A stretch of 64,000 nucleotides of DNA from Azolla caroliniana. Taxonomy: Eukaryota; Polypodiophyta. Shown piece by piece: positions 32,151-42,300 of the stretch. How positions within the stretch are numbered: position 1 is the first letter of the stretch; each line of letters opens with the position of its first letter. The stretch lies in contig JBHGNT010000004.1 in NCBI GenBank assembly GCA_043228905.1, forward strand, positions 24,056,001-24,120,000. Direction: 5' to 3'. Under the pieces are notes generated by a model. It saw only the letters and a list, made by a program, of their open reading frames with translations. It made no database searches and had not been told where the DNA came from. Position numbers and translations under genes: made by a program.

Positions 32151-33435
32151 TGTCGTGAAGATTTTCGGCAATAGTGTGAAAATCCCATAAAACGTACGAA
32201 ATCGAGTATGAATCACATAATACAATAATTGTGAAGATAACATTTTAAATAAATTTAATATCGAAGTACAAAATGATGGAGGTTTCGAATGCACTTTATT
32301 ACACGAGAAACGGACAACTAAATGTCAAGATATGAGGGTATAAAGTTTGTGAAAGGAAAAGAGAAAATTGTGAGATATCCCACATAGGCACGACAAATAC
32401 GGCTCTCATAATATATAAGGTAGAGCAAAAGATATTATCTTTGTGTCTATGTGTGGAGCATAAAGAGTTCAAGGTAACTTGAACTAAGAGTGGAGGTGGG
32501 CTAGCTACTCGTAAAGGGTTTTGGCCAACCAAAACCGGACCGGCGATGGATCCGGTGATCCGGCGGCAATCCGGCATCCGACGAGGCACCGGTAACCAAC
32601 GGCAACCGGCGACGGCATCCGGCGGTGGCACCGGTATCTGGCGCCGGTGAGACGACGGCATCCGACGATGGAGTCGATGATCCGACAACACCAGTATCCC
32701 GCGGCAACCGGCGATGGCATCCGGGGTCGGCACCGGTGAGACGACGACATCTAGCGAGGCATCGGTAACCGACGACATCCGGCGGCGGCACCGGTATCCG
32801 GCGCCGGTGAGACGACGACATCCGGCGAGGCACCGGTAACCGACGGCATCCGGCGACTAGATAAATAAATATATAAATATATATACATATATACATATAC
32901 AAGGAGGGCAAGTAAGGATTCGAACCTTGCACCTCCAAGTTAGGAGTCAATTGGCTTACCATTAAGCCATGCTAATTAGTTGAATTTATATTTCTATCAT
33001 TGTACTTTTACATGTAAATTCTTATACATGAGAGCTAAAATGAGTGACATGGTTATCATGCACCACATGTAATACATAAGTGCCAAATGGCAAACATGCA
33101 ATTTATGCATGTCTTGTACCCTCACATGCATCATATGCATGAGAGCATCTATAAAAGAAGGAAGGGGGAGGAGAAAAAACACGGTTTTTTTTATGAAATT
33201 AAGAAGAAGAAATTCGTTATCAAATTGATCGTGTAACTTGTTTCTTAAATATAAAGTTAAAAGTTCAATCAATCTCTCTCAATCGTGTAATCTCAACTTC
33301 TCTCTTTCCCAATATATCTTAAGTACTTTCTCGCTAAAGCTTGCACCAAAGCTTGTACCGACTTTGAATCCTTCCGGTCCAGAACCCCGGCGGTTCTGCC
33401 TCACGATCCGCGCGTAGTGACGAATCTTCACGACA
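32151..33435 (+). mobile_element. 3' LTR of element B
   Basis: 1285 bp, same length and ends as 16322-17606. The minisatellite (32534-32859), tRNA-like module (32904-32974, minus strand) and TATA box (33150-33157) lie at matching offsets. About 13 differences from the 5' LTR by eye, mostly transitions. Confidence 0.93.
32904..32974 (-). other. tRNA-like sequence antisense in the B 3' LTR
   Basis: Identical to the module in the 5' LTR at an offset of 15829 bp. Confidence 0.65.
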
Positions 33436-33439
33436 CCGT

Positions 33440-33856
33440 AATGCATTGCATGAGTTGGCACATCCAATTATAAAGATGGTTTCTCTCAGTTGCGCTTACC
33501 TTTGGCAACAAGTTGTCCAACCATGATTTTTTTGTGTGGAAGTGACACAACAAAAGTCGAAAATGTGTTTGCGACCTTTGCCCATTTGTAACTATCCAAG
33601 ATAATCGGTCTGTTGCAACTAGATTACTTATGGCATTATATGATGTCCAACTTTTATCGATGACTATGGCATTTGGCCTCACATTGGGCATCCGTGCGAA
33701 TATGACTCTCAAGCAAGTTTCTAAAGCTACTTGCTCATGGTTAGACCCCTTATTAGAACTACATATCATGTACCATAATGGGATACCAACTCCCATGGCA
33801 TTTGGGGCCACAACTGCATATAATGGCAAGCCAAATTGGTTTGTTTTCTGCCCTGG
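33440..33856 (-). pseudogene. MULE transposase catalytic core (N-terminal side of B)
   Basis: Minus strand: KTNQFGLPLYAVVAPNAMGV, LWYMICSSNKG, PNAIVIDKSWTSYNAI (the second catalytic Asp of MULE transposases lies in this IDK block), and LLLCHFHTKKSWLDN with the C-x2-H motif of Mutator transposases. It reads in frame up to 33440, is cut by element B, and resumes at 16321. Upstream, just before KTNQF, the sequence changes into a GGTTGGGTGACC-type repeat array, so the block with the first catalytic Asp is missing or displaced. Confidence 0.85.
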
Positions 33857-34035
33857 ATTATGGTTAGGTGACCATATTAAAGGAGGTTAGGGAACCTGGA
33901 TTATGAGGTTTGGGCAACCTGGTTGGGTGACCATATTAAAAGAGAATTAATTTTAAGAGGTTTGGGCAACCTGGTTGGGTGACCATATCAAAAGAGAATT
34001 AATTTTAAGAGGTTTGGGCAACTTGGTTTATTACC
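33849..34035. repeat. MULE internal tandem repeat, ~54-bp unit
   Basis: Two to three units of GAGGTTTGGGCAACCTGG followed by TTGGGTGACCATAT and AAAAGAGAATTAATTTTAA. They use the same GGTTGGGTGACC motif as the termini. A second degenerate array of GATTGGTTTAAAACAACAAA units occupies about 34080-34340. Confidence 0.8.
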
Positions 34036-34562
34036 ATTGATGTTTTTTACAAGGGTTGGGAGATAGATTGGTTTAAAACAACTTTTTCAAATTAGCTCTT
34101 TCGAAGAGATTAGTTTTTTCGCGAATCAATTGGTTTACATTTGAGATTGGTTTAAAACAACAAACCAACTTGAGATAAACAACTTGAGATTGGTTAAAAC
34201 ATCAAATCTATTGGAGATCACAACTTGCGAAACTTTTAAAACAACAAATCAACTTTAGATCACAACTTAGATTGGTTTAAAACAACAAATAAACTTTAGA
34301 TCACAACTTGTGATTGGTTTAAAACAACAAATCAACTTGAGATAAACACTTGTTGTAAACAACATTTCCATTAATAAGTAATCGCGATATACAATGAGTC
34401 AATTCTCGCTATACAAAATTTGTGTGGATTCCAAAATATAGTTACAACATCAGCTCTATAACAAAATCTGTGTTGAAAACAACATTGACAAAATTTACAA
34501 TATGGAGCCACCGGTCGCAGGTGCAAATCCTAGTACCCTTCGTGCCCACTCATCCACATGAA

Positions 34563-35414
34563 TCAGAAGTAAATCCACTTCGTGTTTGGTGAACCATATC
34601 TTTGTGCCCTGTCACCAAATATGTATAAGAACACATCTATACACAATCCGCATGAATAAGGCATTGCAATTACACTTACAAAAGTCGGAGATATCCATCC
34701 TTGCAAGAACTCCCCCACCAGCAGGAATATAGTTGTACCTCGAAACAACCCTAACCTTCAACTTCTGGATATATGTTTGCCGATTTCTGTTGTACTTGAT
34801 TTCGGGGTCCATGAATCTTCTGAGTGATCTCTGACGCTCATAACTATTAAAGCATGCCCCCGGAATACCCTCCTCCTCCTATATACGCATCCCTTGTGGT
34901 AGGACTATGTCTATTCCATGTTCCCTACGTAAATGTGATTCCATGTCACTTTTTTTGCGATACCACCTTAGCGAGAGGCGGCAATACTGAGTATAGATAC
35001 ACGCACGGGCCTTGTTCCCATTTGCATCTCTTCCAACCTTATACAACGAGTCTGGGTGAGGAGCATCTGTTCCTTCTGTATGTGTTACATATTTAAGATT
35101 GACATATTGCAACAACACCAAATCCACATATCATTTGGAGGAGCATCTTGGTCGAATGTTGCCATGGCATGTATGGGCTCGATTTGAGGCGCATGTGTCT
35201 GATCCATTCTGTCCCCACTGGTACACATGTCGGCTGACAAACTTCATCAATGTCTTCTAATGAAGACCCTTTAACAAATCACGAGTCAACATACATGCAT
35301 CAAACCCTAAACTAGTATTAGGGGAGATTGGTTCGTGACATACCTCTCTTGAGTAGGATATATGTCACTGTTATCGAAATCCCACCAATCTTTGTACTTG
35401 GACTTGGAAGCCAT
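34563..35414 (-). pseudogene. MULE transposase N-terminal region
   Basis: 35414-35344 looks like a first exon (MASKSKYKDWWDFDNSDIYP, followed by a GTATGT donor). A frame at 34879-35127 contains a possible C2H2 finger (CIYTQYCRLSLRW ... HLRREH), and one at 34612-34812 contains FCKCNCN. These match the general layout of plant MULE genes, an N-terminal DNA-binding finger before the catalytic core, but the frames do not join cleanly. Assignment as parts of one gene is inferred from position and strand. Confidence 0.45.
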
Positions 35415-36765
35415 CTACCACCATTCAAGTAATCAAACATTTTTTGAATTTAATACTCAAACACACACAATATTAAGTTTAAGCAAGCAAATCATTAAAT
35501 CCTAAACCTGAAACCCTAATCCCTCACTTCCAAATCTCCCCATATGTTATATCCTACTTATCATGTTGCAATAATTAGATTAAGCAGGAATGAGACTCAA
35601 ATCCCAATGTCCTATAAAATGAGTGCTTTTTACATGATTAAGCTTATGTAGGATGAGGCCCTAGTCCCTAAAGATAAATAGTTTTACATTAATTCGAATT
35701 TCAACATTTGTCTAAGTTGTAACAATGTCGAATGAAACCCAAAATCCCCCCAAAAATGGTTAGTATTTTTCTATAATTTCAGCTATAACCTAAGTTTCTA
35801 GGAATGCAAATTGAATCCCAAAAAACAAGCAAAAATCATCATCATAGCCAAAATCAGAACCTTACTATGTTGATCAAGAAAAACCCATTTACATTACTCT
35901 TGTCTACCATCTTCACACTTCACTAACCTCATTCGCCATATCTTATACACAAAATATCACAAATTGTGATCTTAATCACACCAACATTTGTTATTTGTTT
36001 GTAATCGATTATTTGTTGCCATGCCTCGACTAATCATGATTCACAGCATCTACCCACCCCATCAAGCAGCCCTATTATATATGCAACATGCTATAACATT
36101 TACAAAACAGGCTAGAAATGGCAATATGCCACATTCTGCTTTGTGATATGTAATTTCAAATTGAAGTTGCCTACACTACTATTGCACTTCATAGTAAAAT
36201 ATGTTATACACTACAGTTACATTTCATAGGAAAGCATGCTTTATTAAATAAATATACTTCTAAAGCACAAAATAATGAGGGAGCTTAGACAAAATGAAGG
36301 CAACATTGCTCCACTCTACGTATTCAGAACAGATCTCAAAGATGCCAAACTTTGTAGTGTCCTTTCATCCATGAAACGCAGTCTACAAGTGAACTTCGTG
36401 AAACACCCCAACATGGAAAAAGAGAGATGATTGAATAAACTTTTATTGAGTTGCATCTTTTATTGAGTTGGTTGGGTGACCAACTCAACTTACTTATCCT
36501 TGTAATCCCTCAACTACTCCAAACCCTAATCCCTCAACTATTCCTACCACATGTAAAAAAAACAGAAAAAGTGATGTGATAGGGTTTAGTACATACCTGG
36601 GAATAGTGATGGAGGAGATTGATTGTTGTGTATGTCGTGATGGAGGAGATTGTGTATGTTGATTGCAGGCCACCTGACACCCAACTCTTTCCCGGCAAAA
36701 GAAACCTGTCAATCTCGTTTGAAAAAATGAGAGATAATGACAGGTTACAGGCTTTTATAGTCATC
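35415..36765. other. Interior of the MULE without recognised coding
   Basis: AT-rich sequence with short unremarkable frames; probably promoter and leader of the transposase. Repeat motifs begin again near 36460. Confidence 0.5.
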
Positions 36766-36990
36766 GGTTGGGCGACCTACATCTTTTATTGGGTTGGTTG
36801 GGTGACCAACTCAATATAAACCCTAAAGCAGTTGGGCAACTTGCTTAAATTGGTCACCCAACCGCTTTAAAAATAAACGGTTAGGCAACCTACATCTTTT
36901 ATTGAGTTGGTTGGGTGACCAACTCAATATAAACCCTAAAGCAGTTGGGCAACCTGCTTAAACTGGTCACCCAATGGTTGGGCGACCTCT
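36766..36990. repeat. MULE subterminal repeats, right arm
   Basis: Two ~125-bp tandem units starting near 36766 and 36890. Each contains CCTACATCTTTTATTG, GGTTGGTTGGGTGACC, AAACCCTAAAGCAGTTGGGC and TGGTCACCCAA. Inside each unit GGTTGGGTGACC and TGGTCACCCAA are inverted to one another. Confidence 0.85.
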
Positions 36991-37004
36991 GACAGGGTTG
37001 AGCG

Positions 37005-37154
37005 ACCTCTGCATAGCTTTATTTTTCGCGCCTTCATCCTTATCGAAATTCGACGGTGCAGATCGCACGCACCTTCTCTGAGCAACCTGCACCGTCTGCG
37101 ATCGGGATTCCCTCACCATCCCTCTTTATGATTTGTGTCATAATAGACACGTCG
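37005..37154 (-). repeat. MULE right terminal inverted repeat
   Basis: Reverse complement of the left repeat at 14561-14710; ends GACACGTCG before the duplicated ACACTCATG. Confidence 0.88.
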
Positions 37155-37163
37155 ACACTCATG
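37155..37163. repeat. Right target-site duplication of the MULE
   Basis: ACACTCATG, identical to 14552-14560. Confidence 0.9.
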
Positions 37164-38449
37164 TGACCTTTCTAAAACATGCATGCATAATATCAATCTC
37201 CCTCATGAATAGAGATATTAATGTGTTATATTCATTTGTTTTTTTCCTACTCCCATTGCATTGTAAAGTGGTATTTTAGTACTACAAAGTTCTCCGTCAT
37301 ACATTAAAATATTGCATCCAAAAACAACAACATATTCCCAGTTTGGTTGTTATATTATACATCAATTTGTCATATCCATTCATAATTTGGTAAGGGAGGA
37401 CATAAACTATCAAATAGGTTCATTTCGTTTTAACCCAAATGAAGCACTATTGCCAACATGATGTGCTCATTAATAGGTAAACTACTTCGGATCACAATGT
37501 AATATTACAATGTTTTGACTCGACATCTAGCATTATGTTGTCTATGTAGGCCCAAGCTCCATAGTTTGCAATCCGTCTTGATGAACTTTAAATAGGCACC
37601 TATCTATCTAAAAGGCATGGCCAATATTGATAAGGAATATAGAATCACAAAGTATTGAGAACGATTGATTCAAGGTGCAAAGTTGGATCATGGAATATTG
37701 TGATGCCTTCACTAGACAAGCAACAAGATCACACAAGGTTATCCAAAATAGGCAAAAACCATAAGATGCAGACATTCTCGTGTATTGTTTTGATGAAGCA
37801 AGCCAAATTACATTCGAGGGATGGATGCTCTTTACAACTGGACGAATAGGGTAGGGGTTTTCTTCTAGAATCCACCACAATGAGAAGGAGGCCATTGTGA
37901 GAGCAGAAGAACATATATATTGTCCTAGTGGTACAAGAAAGACAATATGTATATGTAGTGGGATGATTCCCAAGAGGGGAAAGAAAGAAAGATATATTAA
38001 CGTCTTCTTAAGGCCCAAATTGGTCCATGAGATAGTTGGTTTACAACAAAATGGGTATTTATCCAATCATCAGAACTAAAATAAAATAAAGTGAAAATAG
38101 AACTTAAACTAAAAGAGTTCTAGTAGTGTACAAAATCATGGTATACTCGATAAAAGGAAGTGACTTTGCACTAAGCCTAATTTCATTCCACCCAAGCCTC
38201 TCGAAAAGAAGTGGGCGGTCAAAGGGTTTTGGTGTGGGTGACCCATGATCTCAGTGTCTAGAGTGCCCCAGCCATGGCTTATAATCGGTGTAGCTCACGT
38301 TCCCTTATTTTCTTTATTGCTTCTACACTATGTTGAGTTGCTTTGAAACTCGACATTTGAGGGCGTTTGGTTCTTCTTTGGTTTTCTGCTTCATCAAGGA
38401 AAAGGTCTAGTGGTGTAGGTGTGTTGACAATCGTTGTCTCCCCCTGTTC
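37164..38449. other. Intergenic stretch with an old coding-like relic
   Basis: Around 37620-38080 the plus strand has broken open frames (for example EEHIYCPSGTRKT at 37897-38079), and both strands are open, but no family is recognised. The remainder is AT-rich host flank. Confidence 0.45.
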
Positions 38450-39062
38450 CTAAAAAACTTCATTTCTTACATGTTGGTGAACATTAGCAACATTTTGTAA
38501 CTTATTCTCCCTGTGTTGTTTTAGCTCTAGGATGTATCTGCCTAATTTCTTTATATCTTGAGTATCTAATAGTTTGGGGAGGGTAGGAGAGGAACCAAGT
38601 ATGTCTTGGTATTTTGCCCTTATCTCAGCGTAGGTGGGACACTTGCATGTAAAGTGGTACTCATCCTCTATCTCTATGTGGCATAACCTACATATCCTTT
38701 CCTCCCTAGGGACTCCATTAGTACGCCCATTCTCAATCTCAAGTTGGTGAGATGATATTCTAAGTTGTCCAATGACAACACTTAGTGCATGTGGTAAGAA
38801 TATATCTAGATATTTTGGCCGCGTAATAAAACCTAACTTAGAGACGTGCATGAAGTGTTCCTTATAGTACAACATTTTAGATGGGAGTGGCTCTAGTGGG
38901 GCGATCCATTTTATACCGAGTGTAAATTTGCCCTATTTCTTGGCGTATTACTTTATTGCGGTCCTCATGAGAGATTAAAGTGTTATCAATCGTGTGGTTG
39001 TACCTAAGGGGAGGGAGGTTATTAATGTCCAGACCGTTCGCAAGAAGCCAACTCACCATCAT
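38450..39062 (-). pseudogene. LINE remnant with C-terminal zinc motif
   Basis: Minus strand, two adjoining frames: 39062-38877, then 38875-38450 with SVVIGQLRISSHQLEIENGR and EERICRLCHIEIEDEYHFTC, then ILELKQHRE. The C-x2-C...H...C segment is the C-terminus of a non-LTR retrotransposon family also found in the introns of CFAP251. It ends only about 270 bp upstream of the CFAP251 start. Confidence 0.75.
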
Positions 39063-39147
39063 GCCATACCATGAGCTAGTAAGGAAGGGAGAGATGCAGA
39101 CCGAGGCAGGGGTATTATGGTAAATATTGAAAATTTAGACTAAGGAA

Positions 39148-39170
39148 GGGGGGGGGGGGGGGGGGGGGGG
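39148..39170. repeat. G23 homopolymer in the CFAP251 upstream region
   Basis: 23 consecutive G, followed by a C-rich tract at 39213-39229. It lies about 165 bp before the first ATG. It could fold as a quadruplex or reflect sequencing uncertainty. Confidence 0.85.
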
Positions 39171-39334
39171 TTATTTTTGTGAATTTCCCTAAACCAAACC
39201 TTACAATGAAGCCTCCCCCCCTCCCCCCCAACTGTCAAAAACAGGCGCCATCACAAAGGTTCCTCCCTGTGCTCTCCTTTTCTGCATCGATTTCTTTTTG
39301 GAATTCTCCATAATTCTCTGCAGGAGAGAAAGCG

Positions 39335-42300
39335 ATGGACCCCTCTCAACCCCTGGTCTTTCTTTTTTTCTTTTCTTTACCATTCTCTTTCATTTTCTTT
39401 TTTCATTTCTGTTTTTCCTTATTCCTGCTCCTGTTTATCTAAACCTCGTGCCAACAAATCACTCCGTTCTTCTTTCTTTTCTTTTTTTGCAATGCAGAAT
39501 TTGGAATGGGTCTTTGGCCTCACCAGCGACACTAACGTTGGAGTAATAGATCTAAGAACTGATGAAAGTAATGACAGAATTGCATATGTATCTGGTCATA
39601 CAATTGTTCTTCACGACACATCTCAACATAAGCAGGCATTTTATCTTCTTTCTTTATTTCTATACACGCCTGTTGTTTTTAGTTCCTTTTTTTTTCCCCC
39701 TCTACACATGTGGTGTATTTCAATCAAGAGCGTCAAAAAAAATAAATCTTTCCCCTTAATGTGTGGTAATTAAACTTAGAACTTAAAAAATATCAGTTCA
39801 TTGGCATAATTATCTATGCATTAACATTTAGAGCTGTTCTTCAATGTTTTCGTTAACCTGCTTGTTGATTGCCATTGGCTAGAGATTGATGGAATGATGT
39901 TAGATTGCCTATCTATCTTGTAGAAAGAAATTCTTAAAAATGTGGACCCATGTCAATGCTATAAATTTCTTGGAGAGAGGTAGGTTTACAACACCACTAC
40001 TTTGTGAATGCAGCAAACTAAGGATGCATTATTTACAATTTTTTCATACGAGCATGCTTCATTTTCTTTTAAATGAACATGCTTGTCTAGATTAATCTTG
40101 TTTTTTTCAATCTTGTTGCAATCAGGTATTTTTACAAGGACATGTCCATGAAATACAATGTTTCGTGGCTTGCCCGAAAAAAAAGTTCATTGCTTCTGCA
40201 GATTGTGGTTCAGATGCAATGCTCATTGTCTGGAATACTGAAGATGGCCAGGTTAGATATATGCCAACATTGCTTTCACTTAGAAGTTACTGGGCTTTGT
40301 GGAATGCGACATATGTATGATATACCTTTCCCTTTCGACAATAGCTGGATATTAAATGGTTTTTTGTTTGTAAAGTTTCTCAGTATTTCCCTGATAGCTC
40401 AGCTTAGCCTTAACACCAAATTCTTGTTTCATTTCTCTTAATATCAAGTTAGTTTTGGATCATTACAATGAAGCATTATACTTATCTTTAAGGGGTAAAG
40501 AAGATGTAATAGATTTGTACCTTTGCAGGTAGTAATGACTTCTTGAAAGTTTTTCATTCTTTTATAGACATTTTTTACTTTTTGTGGTCTAAAAGCTCAG
40601 ATATACTAGGGTGGTTGGTAACAGAAATATCTTGTTAGATAGATTCTCCTCACAGCCATCTATTATGTTCAAGTACCTCTTTGTCCAATTACCTATTACG
40701 TTTTATCAAACAAACCTTCCTGTATATGCGTTTCTTGATACAAAATAAGTTTCTTGTAAAGGATTAAACTGAAAATGAAGTGAACAATTAACAAGATATT
40801 GAAAGTACTTAATGGATTGATAAGATGTAAGAGACAATACTTTGTTAACAAGGTATTGGTAATATTTAAACGGATTAATACCTTTTGGAGATGAGGTGGA
40901 TCAAAATGGTCCTTTTTGTAGCAATGAGAGGGAATTCAGACAGCAGAATATATTAGAGAACAGTGCAAGGAAACAATGCAGGACGCAATAGCTAAAATTA
41001 ACTGTTTCTTTTGACTATAAGGATCTGAGACCAGGGTGTAGGAAACATAGCAGGAAACAAGAGCTGAAATTGACAGTTTCTTCTGACTATAAGGATCTGA
41101 GACTAGGGTGTGTCGTATTAATGCACTCTGGCCACATACTTATCTTTTCCTTATGCTCACCTTTCATCTAAGAGGAAATTGAGAGGCAGATATTATAGTC
41201 AGATTTCAGTCCATCATTGCGTACTTTTGGGATTTCCCTGCGCATTTCTTTAATAAGTTGAACATTATGTAAAGACCGATGTGAGACAAGTTGGGATGAT
41301 GCCCATGGGGACTATGGCTAGTACTATTCTAGAGCTGCATGCTCCATCGCACAGCTCTAGTACCGTTCTAGGATGGTAGCTTTTTCATTTAGTTAATACA
41401 TTACTTAGCTCATAGTTCAGCTCACAAAGCTTTGATTAAGTGTCATACAGTATCATGATTGTAACAATTTTAGGTCTCATAAGTAATCGGCCCACTATCG
41501 CCTCTTTAGAGACATTCATACCAAAGATGTTAAGTGCTTAACTAATGACAATATCTGGTACCTGGGAAGTTTTTCTAAGTTCATTATATTTAATTCAGTT
41601 TATTGCTCTCAATGATGAGATGGCCTTTTAAGATGCACTGTTGGGGCTCATTGAATTCAAGAGACATAGAAAGAAGTTGTTGGAGGACAAAATACTACCA
41701 CAACAGCTCATCAATAAGAAAACTTCACAATGTCCTTGATCTCTATCAGTCCTCATGCTGCAAGTCAATCAATGGTACACAAGTAGGGTAGGCCTTACAC
41801 ACAACATTTGAGAGGGTTAGATCGAGCTATAGCAATTTTATGTAGACACAGGCCATGTCCATTGGAACCATGCCTCATCACCCTTATTATCGACACATAA
41901 AGGCCATTATGACCCAACACCCTTCCATTTTGAATCAATCCAAGTTGGAGATCTTTTTCAGGCATAAGTTTCAGTCTGCCTTGGCCTAAAATGTTGGAGA
42001 CCTACCAATTTAGTTATAGTTATTCTGGTTTCTTTTTCTCAAAGATGAGACAACATTCTAAGCTTTAATCTCTTACTGGGCTTCATAGGCCATTTTGACA
42101 TCTTAAAAAACGCTAATATATCTTTCTCTCTTCTTTCATCATCAGCAGTTGGGGGGAATCAATATTCTACCTTAGTCTAGTACTTAGGCAGGTCTACCAA
42201 TTTAGTTATATTTATTCTGGTTTCTTTTTCTCAAAGGTGAGACAATATTTTAATTTTTAATCTCTTGCTGGGCTTCATAGGCCATTTTGGCTTCTTAAAG

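Larger units (their letters stand above)
16322..33435 (+). mobile_element. Ty3/gypsy LTR retrotransposon B, host of nested elements
   Basis: Two 1285-bp LTRs in direct orientation, flanked by CCGT. Order inside: tRNA-Trp-type primer-binding site, gag with CCHC knuckle, protease, RT, [transposon D with element C], RNase H, integrase, polypurine tract. Without D the element is about 8.4 kb, a normal size. Multiple nonsense codons make it non-autonomous. The LTRs differ at roughly 13 positions by eye, so insertion is recent relative to its decay. Confidence 0.93.
14561..37154 (-). mobile_element. Mutator-like element (MULE), interrupted by an LTR element
   Basis: Both ends carry matching terminal inverted repeats, bounded by a 9-bp duplication. 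Between them lies a minus-strand transposase with a MULE core and SWIM zinc finger. Total span is 22.6 kb; subtracting element B (16322-33435) and its duplicated CCGT leaves about 5.5 kb, a normal autonomous MULE size. The arms near the ends are rich in a GGTTGGGYGACC motif. The transposase is now disabled by the B insertion, a stop after ERHW, and repeat sequence abutting its core. Confidence 0.88.

Noticed and set aside
37655-38066. Possible small gene on either strand
   Set aside because: Frames are broken, no family is recognised, and both strands are equally open.
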